64,000 nt of DNA, taken from Panaeolus papilionaceus. Lineage: Eukaryota; Basidiomycota; Agaricomycetes; Agaricales. The translations under genes were made by a program, and so were the position numbers. This document shows, piece after piece, positions 47,808 to 60,638 of the stretch. The notes beneath the pieces were generated by a model, which was given only the letters and a program-made list of their open reading frames with translations, searched no databases and had not been told where the DNA came from. The number at the start of each line of letters is the position of its first letter. The first letter of the stretch is position 1. The stretch lies in the NCBI GenBank assembly GCA_015501605.1, contig JADNRZ010000003.1, forward strand, positions 1,736,001-1,800,000, in the 5' to 3' direction.

Positions 47808-49417
47808 GTGCTCGACATCTTCCGAAGGCGTTACAGTTCTCGTTCAAGTCTTCAAGCTGGTGCTGTTCCAGCTGTGCTGTTATTCTGTCTGGGTACATGT
47901 TCTAAACCTCTATTTATCTACTTTGAACTGGCTTTCTGGTTTTTGACTCATCGGACCTTGGGAGGCACCTGTTTGGTTTGGAAGAGGACTTGCGCCACGA
48001 AAGCGAGACCAAGTCGTCAAGTAATGCAATCCCTCGTCTCAAGATGCCAACAGCAATGTACACGGCGTATACCTGGCTCAGCAATACGGGTGCTCTCAAC
48101 CTCCTCACCCAGCGCATCCTCATCCTCTAGCACCCCAACCCCAACACCCCGGAGTTTGATGCCACCAACCCACCGTAATAGCACACCCATAACCTCCCCA
48201 GCTGCTGCAGCACACTACCGGTTCTTCTCAGTCTGCAGACGCACCATGGCGCTCAACCTCAATGTGGACAAGGTGCCATACACACCTGCGCCGAAGCATA
48301 AGAAGATCAGGAAGCCTTATGTGGGACAGAGACCACGGCAGGGTTCAAAATCTGTTGTGCAAGACGACGCGGGGGGTCCGCGGGTGGGCGAGGGTAGCAG
48401 CAGCAGCGGTGGTAGCGGGGGGAGGGAGACCCAAGGAGGATTAGCAGGTCAGGCTGTAGCGGGTGGGGGTAGCAAAATAGGAACACGAAAAGCCAGCGGA
48501 CCGACTCCATCCATCCCCCGACGTGTGTTACCTCCCATCGTCGCGCCTACTGAGATGGTGATATTCTGGGACACGTCTCTATGGCTGCTCCGTCATGGTG
48601 CGCATGAGTTTGGGTATCGGCTGATGCCAGATGGGTTTGTGCCTATCACGGATATGGTGCGTTGTCCTTTACATCTGTGCGAGGACCGAAAAAAGAGAGG
48701 CTGATTTAATTTGACTTGGATTTGTAGTTGAGGCACGAGTCGCTGGCGCATGTTACACCGCAGGAGTTTATAGCAAGGATTCGGAGGGACCCGCAGGATA
48801 GGTTTGAGATGACGCTGTTGCCTGAGTATATCAATGGTGTGGCACATGAGAGGTGGTGGGTGAGAGCGAGGTCGGGGCATTCGATTCCGGTTTGTGATCT
48901 TCATGCTACTGGGTGAAACAATTGACTAAGTGAATGAAATTAACAGGGAGTCAGCCATAAAAGCAAACGCATCCTCAACTCGAGTAAACTGACGTATGTG
49001 ATCTATATTGGCAAAATGTCAGATTGGGAGACAATACGTGCGTTTTTCTCTCTCGTTTTTATTTTATGTGACTGATGTGTCGTGTGTAGGAAAACGAGGA
49101 TTAGACATTAGAGCATACAACGATTCCTTAATCCCACTATCTCAACAAAAAGAGACGGATTTCTTGGATGGTACGCCTTCCCTGCCCTCATCTTCAATCC
49201 CTAATCACTAACACCAACCTCAGGTCACATACCCTCACACACCACCGTCCTCTGCATACGCATCAACGCCGACGAGGCTATCCGAAAAGGCGTCATGTTC
49301 TTCCATGATAACCAGACGCGGCTAGTGTCGACAGGGAATGGGGATGGTATTATTCCACCATCGTCGTTTATGGGTGCTTTGGAATTAGAAATTTCAAAAG
49401 AGGTGCTGAAGAGATGA
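47808..49417 (+). CDS. Tpt1/KptA-like RNA 2'-phosphotransferase, divergent
   Basis: Related to tRNA 2'-phosphotransferase, which transfers the splice-junction 2'-phosphate of tRNA to NAD+. The start is uncertain: in-frame Met codons lie at 47808, 48024 (MQSLVSRCQQQ, mitochondrial-like) and 48246 (MALNLNV). After a low-complexity N-terminus, the first conserved block reads SLWLLRHGAHEFGYRLMPDG with the Arg-His pair. LRHESLAHVTPQEF, DRFEMTLLPEY and WWVRARSGHSIP follow after a short intron near 48656-48727. The next exon gives VIYIGKMSDWETIRKRGLDI, where the family has an HGT motif and a later R-x-H-I-H. The C-terminal block VLCIRINADEAIRKGVMFFH and GDGIIPPSSFM matches the family's end. Exons join in phase with GT-AG ends. 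Because the HGT and R-x-H-I-H signatures are missing, the activity is in doubt. Confidence 0.75.
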
Positions 49418-51064
49418 TGGGGAGTTTACATACTTAAATGGTCATTTCTGGAGGTTAGGTGTGGTGATGATGCTTGACGAGGATAGGGATGCATGTGGTG
49501 CGGAGTGGGGCTGGTGGTTGGTAGTGTGAGGCTGTTATGCGACGGTGTTGGATTGGTTCAAGCATGCAGTCGATCTGGCACAGAGATAAAGGAAGTTGCC
49601 GTGGTCCTCGCGTTCATTGACGTTGACAAGCGGTCAATCCATCCATCCACCCGCCAACGTTGCCGCTCCTCGACCTATTCGTTCACAGCCTGAATGAAGT
49701 TTAGACGGAGCGCTGGGTGTCGACAAAAATCATCCACCCCGACACATGTCAGCCAGTCCACGTCATGCAACGAGACCCCGCTGCGCTCTGTGTAGTATCC
49801 TTACACCAGCCCCCTACTTGTCTCAAAACGGATGACGCAGCGCTCTTCACCTCTCAGAACTCATTCCACGCCTTTTGCATCCAGGCGCGAAATCAATAGT
49901 GCCAGTCCGTTCTGGCTCATGATACGCCCTCCCCCCTTCCCACTATCTCTCTAGAGCATAGCGTAGCACATGCACATGCACCCCCGTCCTGTTGGTGTCG
50001 TATCAACCACCCTGTCACCCGCCCTTCAGGATTCCGCTCCCACTTGTCTTTCCCTCCGTTTAGCTTACACACCGAATTTACACCCCTCTCCTACTTTCCC
50101 CAACTTCAACGAAAATTACACATCTAGCCCCATCACACATACATACAGCTCGAGCCAATGTCATGATATTGCTATCTCATGGACCGTTGACTGACGTACT
50201 TATTTCACTAATAATCGTTATCCCATCTGAAATAAAAGAAAATAAAAGTTGAATAGCGCTTGATCTATCCATTGCTGAAACCAAAAACCTAGAAAGGGTT
50301 TGAAAGCGAGTCGTGTGTATCGCCTTTTACATCAGTTAAGTTAAATTTGGGTGCATCTGGTGGTGCCGTTCTACCTCAATAACTGATAGTAAACGGAGTA
50401 TTTTATTCGTGGCAGGGGGAGCAGAATCCAAACAAAGCAGAGTGGTAACCTAAAGTAGGAATAATTTCCGAATGAGGAAGTAAGCCCCTATTAAACTGTA
50501 TGACCTCATAATCCCGACTCTATGCCACTACGCACAAGAGTCGTTTACAGCTGGAATTGTTGGGACTATCTATTGATAGCTTGTGGTAAGTACCAAAGCA
50601 AAACCCATCAATGGCTTGCACGGGATGATATATACGGATGAGTTGTGTTGAAGACTCCCGTTGTGCAGTACCCTAACTTCAAGTGATCGCCTCCGACGTA
50701 AAGCAGTGGGACCGCATATACACTACTTACTGCTGAAATAACCACACCCTCGAAATCACCATTTCCAGTGAGCGAAAAATTAAATTATCAACATTGAATG
50801 ACGATCATTCGAAACGCCGAGGAGCAAGACTCAAGTCCAAGTTCAAGTTCAACGTACAATGGCTATTATTAGAACAGATTGACATTCGTCATTTCACTAA
50901 TTTGGTTTTATTTGGATCAGTAGCTAAGTAAGTAAGTAGGTAGGTAGGTCATCTGCATTCGAGACGACATTCGACGGGGGAACGAAAACAAAGGAGAAAG
51001 GAACGAAGGTTTTTACAATTTCCAAGCACTCCAGCTGGAATTCGACGTCACCCCGTGCATGCCC
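49418..51064. other. Intergenic, no gene seen
   Basis: About 1.6 kb between convergent genes. Open frames up to 74 codons are unsupported. Short GTAA/GTAG tetranucleotide runs lie near 50925-50948 (AAGTAAGTAAGTAGGTAGGTAG). Confidence 0.5.
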
Positions 51065-52937
51065 TTACGCCCTAGATCCATACACATCCTTAGGTGCGAC
51101 GCCTCCCTGGCCCTTTCGGATATTGGCTTGAGCCCACCTACAATTCAAAGCAACGCCACATCGTCAGCACCGATACCCCAAGAGATGTTTAGGGAAGTTA
51201 AGAGAGAGAAGGGATATACGCACTTTTTAATCCTAATAGACTCAATCGCAATAAAGCCAGACGTATCAGTAGGCTCGAACCCCCCAAGTTCATCCATCGA
51301 CGATTGGCGTTCATCGTACAATCCCTGCATTATCGTCATTAGCACACCGAATCCCAATCAAAGAAAAGACAAAGGATGGAAACCCACCTCCCCACTCTCC
51401 CTCCCCTCAACAACCGTATTCCCCCTATACAACTTCAACCTAACCAGCCCATTCACAGTCCTCTGACTCGCCGGAATCGCAGCCGTCACAAACTCCCTCT
51501 CAGGCGTAAAGAAGTGCCCATTATACAATATCCTGCTCAACTCGACCGTCGTAAACTGATCCCTCAGCGCGCGCACATTCCGATCCAACGTCAACCCCTC
51601 CAAATCCACATGCGCAACCCTCAGAATCGTAGCGCCAGGCGATTCGTAGCAGCCTCGGGATTTAACACCGATGAACCTGTTTTCGACGATATCAATACGG
51701 CCGATACCGTGTTTGCGGCCGAGAGCGTTGAGCGCGAGGAAGATATCAACAGGATCCGTGTATTCCTTCGCATCGGCTGGAACAGTGACCTTGACAGGCA
51801 AACCGCCCTTGAACTCGATCGCGATGCGCTCGGGCGTCTCTGGAGCCTGTTCGGGGTCAGTGGTGAGCTTCCACATGTCTGCAGGCGGGGTGATGTTGGG
51901 GTCCTCGAGGATACCAGCTTCGTATGAGATGTGGAACAGGTTTTCGTCGGTTGACCAGGGCTTGGCGGTGGTTTGGGCGACGGGGATGCCTTTTTCGTCA
52001 GCATATTGGATGAGGGCTTGACGTCCGGGGAAGCGGTTGTAGAATTCTGTTGCAAGTAGTATAGGTTAGGTTGGGTAGGATAGGAATAGGGGGAATAAGT
52101 ACCGGGGACACGCCATGGTGCGATGACTTTGATGTCTGGCTTGAGACCGTAGAAAGCGAGCTCGAAACGAACTTGATCGTTTCCTTTGCCTGTACAGCCG
52201 TGAGAGACGAAGCTGTTGGAAGAATTAGTTGGGTGAGCGAGGTTCGGGATAAGTAGTGAGTGAGTCATAATATCGATTCGATTCGTTGGGGCAAATCACG
52301 GATGATATCATTTCCGCGATACGCGATGCGGGCCAATGAGAGTGCGAGGAGAATGACTTACTCGCAGCCTTCGCGGTCTGCAACAGCGATCATACCGCGG
52401 GCAATGACGGGGCGGGCGAGGGAGGTGCCGAGGAGGTAGACATTCTGCAGTCAAAGTGCAAGTGAGACGTGTGCCATGTGTTGTCTAGGATGTGCATACC
52501 TCGTAGATGCAGTTGGCTTGGACGGCGGGGTAGATGAGCTCAGTGATGAATTCACGCTTCAAGTCCTATGAACGAAAGAAAAGTTAAAAAATAACGATCG
52601 CGACTGGACTGTGCTTCGTGGGTTCACTCACCTCCAAGAAGAATTTCTTGGCTCCGACTTTGAGAGCTTTTTCTTCCGCAGCAGCGAAATCCTACACTGT
52701 CTTTGAGCATGAGGATGTTGAGAACGAGAGGTGGGGGTTACCTCTTCTTGACCGACGTCGGCCATGAAAGCGTAGACTTCATAGCCCTGCTCGATCAACC
52801 AAGCGAGGATGCAAGACGTATCTATAGATCAGCGTTGATCTCGTTCAGCACGCGACGTGTTCTGTGATGATGCTGATGAAGGACGTACCGAGACCACCGG
52901 AGTAGGCGAGGAGAACGCGACCTTGAGATTGAGGCAT
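51065..52937 (-). CDS. ARG1: Argininosuccinate synthase
   Basis: Joins citrulline and aspartate with ATP to form argininosuccinate, the penultimate step of arginine synthesis; cytosolic homotetramer. It starts at 52937 with [20 protein letters not shown], holding the ATP-pyrophosphatase loop S-G-G-L-D. The exons then give [39 protein letters not shown] and [20 protein letters not shown]. The largest exon (52021 to about 51398) carries [20 protein letters not shown] and YESPGATIL, both family signatures. The last exons give [16 protein letters not shown] and the C-terminus [20 protein letters not shown], with a stop at 51065-51067. Seven or so short introns. Length of about 415 residues is normal. 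It is divergent from the RING gene, with 340 bp between starts. Confidence 0.97.
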
Positions 52938-53277
52938 GGTTATTGTTGGGATGGAAGGATAAGAGAGAGAAGGAGATGGGGTAGTTCGGTCCTTGATATA
53001 ATTTTTTTGAAAGGGTGAATCCAATCGGCCGTAAATAGTTTATCCAATCACTCCCCTAATTGTATTTAATATTATCTTATCTTATCATCAATTGACTGAC
53101 AGATGTCACGCTCACTTGATTGACTGCAGTGCGACTGCCACACTACTCGCCTTGCCTTGACCCTATCAATCCATCAGGGTTATTACGAACCACCATTTAC
53201 ATTTTATTTTTCTATTTCTTTTCTATTTCTTATCCAAATACCCTTTCTTCCTTTTCTTTCTTTAGATATTAATTCCA
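52938..53277. promoter_or_regulatory. Divergent promoter region ARG1 / RING gene
   Basis: 340 bases separate the two starts. It includes TGACTGACAG and TTGATTGACTG runs near 53090-53130, resembling half-sites of GCN4/CpcA-type TGACT elements, which are known to regulate fungal arginine genes. The link is an inference from sequence alone. Confidence 0.4.
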
Positions 53278-56007
53278 ATGGGAGACGCAGACGCAGCATC
53301 ACTCGGCCGTCTAACAGCTCATTTACGAAACACAGCAACATCCACCTCTTCCTCTTCGAGTCCGTCCACCAAGAAAGACATCTCTCATCCTTATTCCCAC
53401 TCCCATTCCCACTCTCATTCATCTCGGCCTCATATCCGAACCTCATCTCATCATTCCCAACCTCAACCCATCATAACAAGTGTCACAGAATGGACCCCCA
53501 CCCCCCTCGTCCCGCCCATCGTCCCACCCAAAGACCCCTCATATCACCCCCGTCGCCCCATCCCAGAACCTCAAGATCCATCCGTACCTCCCCCTCTCTC
53601 ACACTCATCCAGTAATGCAAGCACAACCCTAAGCTCATCATCATCATCACAAGGTCAAAGTTTAGCGCGGCACTCCAGTTCTCATTCTCATTCTGGCATG
53701 AAACGCAAAGTCATCTCTCGGTCCGGCTCTTCAAGTGCAAGTGCAAGTACTAGTTCAGACCCGCGACCTCGAGGTCCGAATTTGAACCCCCCACAACTCC
53801 AATCGATTCAGAAGCTGCAAGACCCGACACCTACGCCGCTTTCACCTGAATCAGATGATGTTGTGCTCATGACTGCGTCGTCGTTGGCGGATTACAGCAC
53901 TCATGCTTCTGCTTCTGCTTCCACGAGCACTTCTGTTACTTCGTTCCCTCAGATGGATAGGTCAAAAATGCGCCCTGCTCAAATGCGTATGAGCACGAAG
54001 ACGAATAGGGTAACGATGGTGCAGGACCATACTTCTGTCTTGGCTTGTGAAGTGGAAGTGTTGAAGCGGGAGATTGAAAAACTCAAAGAGAAGGATAACG
54101 AGAATAAACGGGTTATCAAGAAAAACACAAAGGTGAGTTTACAGATTTACATTTATTTTTATATATTATTCTAATTTTATTTTATTTTAGAAAATTGAAG
54201 AACTCAAAACAGAACTTCAAACCGCATCATCAGTAACTCTATTCTATTTATAGATTGTCACTTCATTCTTAACCCTCTTCTGAATCTTTAGACTATTCAA
54301 GCAAAAGACTCGGAACTTGCGACGGTCAAGAAAAAGTCTGGGCAGCAGGAAGAGGTAAGTAAAATTAACATCACCTCATGACCCACACTCACCATAATCA
54401 CCACAGCTCATCACCACCATCGAAAATACCATCCAATGCCAAATATGCATGGAACTCCCTCTTCGTCCATACGCGTACGTCTCCCTCCTCTCCCTCCCTC
54501 TCCCTACCCCCTCTTCCTCATACTCTTCCTTCTCTAATACAGCATCTCCCCGTGCGGTCACATCCTCTGCCTCACCTGCCTACAAGAATGGTTCAAAAAA
54601 GCCCCTCCAGCACTCGACGACATGGACGTCGTTGACCCAGACGAGCTCACCGACCCCTCTTACATCCTCCGCCGATCCAAGACGTGTCCGACGTGTCGAG
54701 CAAGAGTGAGGCGGAAGCCGGCGCCGGTGTTTATGGTGAAGGGGGTGGTGGGGGCTTTGGTGAAGTATCGGGCGGGACCGAGTGGTGGAGGGAATGCAGC
54801 AGGGGGAGGGGTGTTCCCGATGGCACTGTTGGGCATCTCTCTTCCCGCCCGCGAGCCTGAGCCCGATGCCTCTGAAGATCCCTGGGACGGGATCTTCGAG
54901 CACTCCTCATCATCCGACGAAGGGGAGATGGACGAGGACGACGATGATCTAGACGACGACGAGGGGACGGAGTATGGGAGTTCTGCGGGGTCTGAGTTTG
55001 GGATGTTTTATGATCATGATGATATTGATGTGGGTGATTATGAGCGGTGGGGGAATGTGGATAGTGAGGATGACGAGGGGGAGGGGGAGGAGAGGTGGCA
55101 TGAGGGGGATGATGGTGGGAGTGATGATGAGCATGGGCAAGAGGGGTTAAATGTGAGAGGAGGGGAGGGGCAGTTTGGCGGTCTTGATGATCATGATGAG
55201 GATGAAGAGGAGCCTCAGATACAACGTGCAAGACCTGCGAGGTCTCGGTTCCCATTTGGAAGCACAGCGTCTCCGTCCCCTCCTCCCCCCGCGTCGTTAA
55301 CCCTCTCTTTGCCTCTACACCTCCCACTCGCGATATCCGTACCCATGCCCATGCCTATAATCCAACAGAACCAATACGTTCTACCAAGATGGGAACCACC
55401 CAATATCGAGTTACTGTACAGCGCAGAGATGATGCGGATGTTGCAGGAGACAATGGGGGGTGCATCGAGTGGCAATAACGAGAGTGGGAGTACTAGCGGA
55501 AGCGACTCCCCCGAGATCATGATGAAACTCCTACGGAGGGGGTGCACATTGGGGATGCTACAGAGCTTCGAGGTGACATACACCCACACGGACGGCATCA
55601 TCGTCTTCCTGCGCTCTCTCGACCACCTCTACGCATCGGACTCGGACAGGGAGGACGGCGCGTCTGATGACGGCACGGGCGCGGAGCCGCTGCATCGGGT
55701 GTTTTTGGGGTGGAATGTGTACATTGACGACGAGGACGAGGACGGAGAGGAGTTTATGGTGGGGATGTTGGAGGATATGAAGAGGTGTGCATATAGGTGG
55801 AGGATTGAGCCGCGCGCGAGCGAGGCTGGTGCGAGACTTGGGGGTGGTGCGGGTTCGATGGGAGCGAGGAGACCATCGGGGACAGGGCCTGGGAGGAGGG
55901 CGGGTGGTGCGATGGATGCGAGGAGGCTGGTGCTGAGAGATGAGGTGTGGGATTATGAGAGTGAGGGTAGTGAGAGTTGGGTTGTGGGGGGTGGGAGGAG
56001 GTATTGA
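53278..56007 (+). CDS. RING-finger protein, E3 ubiquitin ligase candidate
   Basis: Predicted RING-type E3 ligase of roughly 830 residues in four or five exons. It starts at ATG 53278 (MGDADAASLGRLTAHLRN) and continues with a Ser/Pro/His-rich disordered region. A coiled coil, VEVLKREIEKLKEKDNENKR (near 54050) to SELATVKKKSGQQEE, is split by two short introns. The RING reads CQICMELPLRPYA (54440-54475) and, after an intron, SPCGHILCLTCLQEWF. An Asp-rich spacer leads to KTCPTCRARV, completing the C3HC4 pattern. Beyond it lies an acidic stretch (54900-55200) and a C-terminal globular part with FEVTYTHTDGIIVFLR. An antisense frame of 198 codons in the acidic part is a compositional shadow. Partner and substrate are unknown. 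Confidence 0.85.
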
Positions 56008-57199
56008 AATTGGGTGGGGGTTGAGTTTTACTATGCTAGGATATTCGATTATGTTATGCTTTCGATGCCTTTTTCTATCTCTTTTTTTTAGTTGTGTATA
56101 GATACCACACTCGTAATTCGTGTTTTTTTTCTCTGGGAGCGGACTTGTCAATGTATATTAGATTAATGTAACGTGTAGAGTTGTATGTGGAGCATACTTA
56201 GTTCTAGCCCTTTAGTAGTTAGTTTGATGGGTTTGAAACTTGAGGTTGGGCTTCGATACCCTTCAAGTTCTAGCGGCCAACCTAAGGTATTTTCAAGTAC
56301 ACAAAGTCTTAATATGTAGCCTTTTTCTACGTCCAGGTCCAGGGCTTTGGTAGCGTTCGAGGGACTTGATGGCCTCGACTTTCTCTGTGACTGGATTTGT
56401 TAACTTGCAAGACCTGAGAGGTCAAGCGTGCGATATGGATGCCTTTTTCCGTCTCATGGGTGGCTTACAGAGGCCCTGTGACTGGACACAGTATAGGGAA
56501 AATACCCTATCAGTATTATCCTATCCGTGTTTTTTGTCCATCGAACATATACAGAGGGACAGGGTATGGAATCACATAGTGTGGGAGCCCTAAGCTCGAG
56601 TGTTAATTGCGAATCTCGAGCCTTGTATACATCTATCCACCCCACTAGTACTGCTAGTACTTAGTACTTAGTTCTGGGACCATGGACAGGCTAAAATTTG
56701 CGCTACTGGCTGCGCTCTTTACATCGTCAAATTTCCTCTGAACAATCCGCCAAACCCTACGAACGTACTGGCTTATGCGCCTCCTTCTAACACGCTCTCC
56801 CGAGTTTTACTGTCGCCATCCATTTAATTATCGACGAGCTATGTACTGGCCCGTGACAGACACAGCGTTGGCTCGTTGGCTCACGTTCTCAAAGGAACTG
56901 GTTACCGTTGTGCCTTCTCTTGTCGTCGGCTAACTTAAGGACCAGATTCAGATTCCAGAAAGAGTAATCGGATGACCCGTTTTGGCAGTCTGATGGATGC
57001 GTCGAGAGCATCAGGATAGTGCTACCACTACTGATGCTACTGCTGCTACTGTAGGAGCAAAGGACCTCGTGGCTATTGAGTGGCCCATTGCGCTGCTTTT
57101 AACTCGGAAGTCCAAAGTATGATTACAAGCGACTCTTAGTATATGTATGTACAATTAAATTATGAATATACATGGTTCGAAAGCAAAGCTATTTCCAGA
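56008..57199. other. Intergenic between convergent genes
   Basis: About 1.2 kb. A 75-codon plus frame at 56366-56593 shows no domain or splice support. A (CTA/CTG)-rich run lies near 57030-57052. Confidence 0.5.
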
Positions 57200-58954
57200 T
57201 CAAGGATTCGGAGCATTGCTGGTCCAGATATATGAATCCAGCTCCACACCTGAATGCGACCTTTGGCGTCGTGAAGAACGTACACGCTTCTCATTCGTGG
57301 ACATAGCCTCTTCCTCGAATGTGAGATAATAAGCTTCTCGGAGGTTGAGGATTAAGCGACAACCCAGTATGCATGGAACAAACGCGGCGAGGCTAACGCT
57401 CATTTGGATCGCGGAGTGCTGGGTAAAGTCAAGGGGATGAGTTCGAGAGAACAAAAGATATGCAGATGACCTATGACGGACAGGTAGGCTGGTCCAAGTG
57501 ATAAGGTTAATGACACAGATGAGGACGGCCCTTCAAATACAAGATCAGTCGTGATGGGAGAGCAGTAGCAACCACGGACTCACAGAATTGGAAAGAGGAT
57601 ACTGTCTCGAAAAAGGATGTAGGCCAATGATTTTCGCTTTCTACCGAGCCTTAGTGCACGGTGATACATGAGACCGACGTTGAGAGTCAAGCCAAACATG
57701 AGTAGCTCATAAAAAAGAAAAGGGAGCCATATCGTCCAGAACCAATGAGGAAATGTATTGTGTGTGCACAAGTTCACACCGGGTGAGGGGTTCTGAATCG
57801 CTGAAAAGAACCTTAAGCACACGACAGCATTTCCATCAGTCAAATGAAAGGATGCCTACAGGCTGGAAATTTATAGGTTAATATCTGCAACACACACAGA
57901 AGACTCAGTTCAAGACCGAATGCAAGCGAAAGAATGACGATGATAGTCCGCTTGTGATTGTACATGCTGGATGTTCGATATGCCATAATACCTAGTAATC
58001 TATTGGTGATTCTCTTGCATAGTTTCAGAGGGAAAAATCTGTACCTTGCATAGAACAAAGAACGAGGGTAACAAGCAGTCCGTGTGCCTTGCCGAAAGAC
58101 ATGCCTGTTGAACCCCTCGTCGTCAGAAACGATGTCAGCGTGTAATATTCTTTTTTGTCATACATCTAGAGAAATTAAATGTCGGCATCGTTCAGGAGTG
58201 ATAGCTGTAATAAAAATATACGCACAGCTAAAGGAGACAGCAAAAAGAAAGTCAGCAAAAGGTTTGCACGCAACATAATGTTTACTTACATCGTTTTTGC
58301 CAGTATATGCATGATCCAACAGGACTAATACGCGTAGTCTTAGCTGGGGGAGTCGAGGTACATTGCTACGGCACATACCATAAATTGATGTGCTAAGGTA
58401 GTCCGAGTAGATTAAGCACAGTAAAGCATCTGATCTGATGGGCGCGGACTCACAATTGGAGCGCATCTCCCAAATATCGATTCTCCAAAGAAAGTCAACA
58501 GATGTCCCCGCCTTTCCTCAAGATTACTTACAATAAGGAACAACATTTGGACAATAGACCATTTGCGGCGATTCTAGTTGGAAGAATGTTAGAAAAGGAA
58601 TGAAACCCTGCAACTCGTTATACTGACTCATACAAGTTCTACCTAGTTGCAATAGATGGTTGAGCTTGCACGTTCAACAATTTCAGCAGTAACGTAACCA
58701 CCTACTTCGAGATCCAACGTCGTGACTGGCGTCAAAGCGATGTTAGAGACATAGAATATGCAGGAACTACTGAACAACTCACGGTGATCATACAACACGC
58801 AAACGCAACATCCCACTGATAAAAGCCGCGTTAATCCAGTCGCTGTACAGTGACAAAATGTGCTTTCCCCATACATTGTAGGAAAATTACTCCCTGGTTT
58901 AAAAGGGTATATTTGATGAAACTATCCTCGCCCTCTCCAATATATATCATAGTC
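57200..58954 (-). CDS. DUF6533-family seven-helix membrane protein, copy C
   Basis: Third, more divergent DUF6533-type gene. Clear blocks, read in order on the minus strand: FACVLYDH (near 58800) and VTTLDLE (near 58720), together matching the YDH..L..E core; RRKWSIVQMLFLI joined to NRYLGDALQL across an intron near 58470-58520; a loop LRVLVLLDHAYTGKND; LLGIMAYRTSSMYNHKRTII (near 57980) with the RTSSMY motif typical of the family; and HWFWTIWLPFLFYELLMFGL (near 57740). The last exon (57454-57200) has the C-terminal LGCRLILNLREAYY and a hydrophilic tail. The N-terminal exon is uncertain; a Met at about 58954 (MIYIGEGEDSF) is one choice. No frameshift or early stop is needed. Function unknown. 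Confidence 0.7.
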
Positions 58955-60348
58955 GTTTGTGGAGGTGATACCCCTTGAAAGTCACCTCTTGGGTCGTATC
59001 GTCCGAAGAACTGCTGCACACTTCGGCGCCCGTTCAAGGATGACTGCGGAAACTATTGGGAGTGACGGAAGGAAGAGGGAACGGCGAAGGAGTACCACCT
59101 GGGCAACAGCCATCCACAGCAGTCCAACTAGTATCGGGACGGAAACAAGGGGTGAGGCAAGGTGGTTACAAGCTGTCAAGACTCTGGGATAGGAGTCTGT
59201 TTTGGATTGGAGATCATTATTTTACAATTTAGTTTTCGTAAAGATCAGTGGCGGGAGGTGAGAAACGGGAGGCACTAAGAGCTTATTTTCACAGTTGCCC
59301 TTCTGAAAGTTGCCGACGCCGGCGACGCCGGCGACTTGCGCCCTAGGTGATAATAAGGTGCGGTAGGTAGGTCTACAAGTAAAGAGTTATGACGATGAAG
59401 AACGCCCAGGCAGGGAATGATGGCTGGCGGAGATCCCTCTGAGTTGCCTTTGGTGCAGTTCTACCCGGAAGCGAACAAGTGAGCGAACAGGATAGAACAT
59501 CGTCTTTGCGCGAACGGGTGGACACGTGAATCATCTTTCTCGTGCCTCCACCTACGTTCGTCACAGTTCACTCGGGCAAGGGTGATATAGAGAAATATTT
59601 TCTTTTTCAACCCACCCACCGCTCCCTCTGAAGTTAATCTCAAACTTGCAGTCAAGCGCAAATGCAACGCACCATCAAGCTAACTGTCAACAGCTCGGCG
59701 CAACGTGTTTTGAACTCTCACCTCTGCCTCGTACGAGAATAATACGCTTGACTGAAGGGCCCACCCGCCCGTCGCGTTCTCGTCTCAACAAGGCACGAAG
59801 AGTTTTTCTCATCCCGCGCCGTGCGGGAAGCACTCCGTGCTTTCGCCCATCGTCTAGCTAGCCATTTATTCTTTACCTCACTTCCTCAGCCATACCAATC
59901 CTCATCCCCACTCAAAGTTCTCTGTTGCTAGTTCACCATACATTATCACACAATCTCTAATATATATCTAATCTGTTTTCCACTCAGGCCACGAGTGACT
60001 CGCAAAGATGAGTGTTCATAATGGCCCAGTTGTCGAGGGTTTGGGACGAATTTGGTTGATAACAGACGATGCAATCTCAGGGTCGATGTCCTTCCCCACA
60101 ACCCTGCCATAGATGACAAAATTCGAGAGAGCCCCTTTGTGTGCATTACGATTCAGTGTGCACTTACGTGCCTGTGACATAGGGAGAACGCGAAATGATT
60201 CTGCGCATGAGCCACTGAGGGCGCTGCTGGCCAACATATATGTAACAGGGCAAATTTACTCGGGCTGGCTGAAGATTCCAGGGAGCGGCGTAACCAAGGT
60301 GTGTAAAGAGACAAATCATCATCAAATATTTTCTTTCGGTAGTAAATA
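58955..60348. other. Intergenic, no gene seen
   Basis: About 1.4 kb. Open frames of 60-78 codons on both strands show no domain. It includes a GCCGGCGAC direct repeat (59314-59337) and a run of short AATATATATCTA bases near 59958. Confidence 0.5.
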
Positions 60349-60638
60349 TGTCGCAAATTTCCGATCAGCCGTCGTAACGCGTTACAACGCGATACAACAG
60401 CCCCTCACGCCCTTCAACGGACCGATGCCGTTGGAACACATTACAACAAACCCTTGGGGTGTTACAACAGGGCCTTCAACGCCGGTTCACACCCCGGATT
60501 ACGGGGGATAATGAACCGTGGAAACGGGACCCCAACGCTGTTTCAACGCTCATTGGGAACCGCGAACGGGCTTCAACGCCATAAACGGGCACTAACGGCA
60601 CAGGCGGCCGTTAGAACGGGTGTGCGAAATTTGCGACA
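60349..60638. mobile_element. Short TIR element (MITE-like), 290 bp
   Basis: The left end reads TGTCGCAAATTTCC and the right end reads GAAATTTGCGACA, an almost perfect terminal inverted repeat of about 13 bp. TA is found directly outside both ends (60347-60348 and 60639-60640), fitting a TA target duplication as used by Tc1/mariner-type elements. The 290 bp interior has no coding frame of note. It is filled with repeated AACG or AACA cores spaced by about 10-25 bp (for example TTACAACGCG, TTCAACGGAC, TTCAACGCCG, TTCAACGCTC and ACTAACGGCA), more G+C-rich than its flanks. No transposase is present in the window, so it would need one in trans. Assignment to a superfamily is inferred from the TA only. 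Confidence 0.7.

Noticed and set aside
51376..51927. 183-codon plus frame
   Set aside because: Antisense to the longest argininosuccinate synthase exon, whose family signatures are unambiguous.
54731..55327. 198-codon minus frame
   Set aside because: Lies antisense to the acidic and Gly-rich part of the RING gene; His/Pro-rich text is a shadow of that composition.
55558..56151. 197-codon minus frame
   Set aside because: Antisense shadow of the RING gene's G-rich 3' coding part.
59314..59337. GCCGGCGAC tandem repeat
   Set aside because: Only about two and a half short copies; no wider structure around it.
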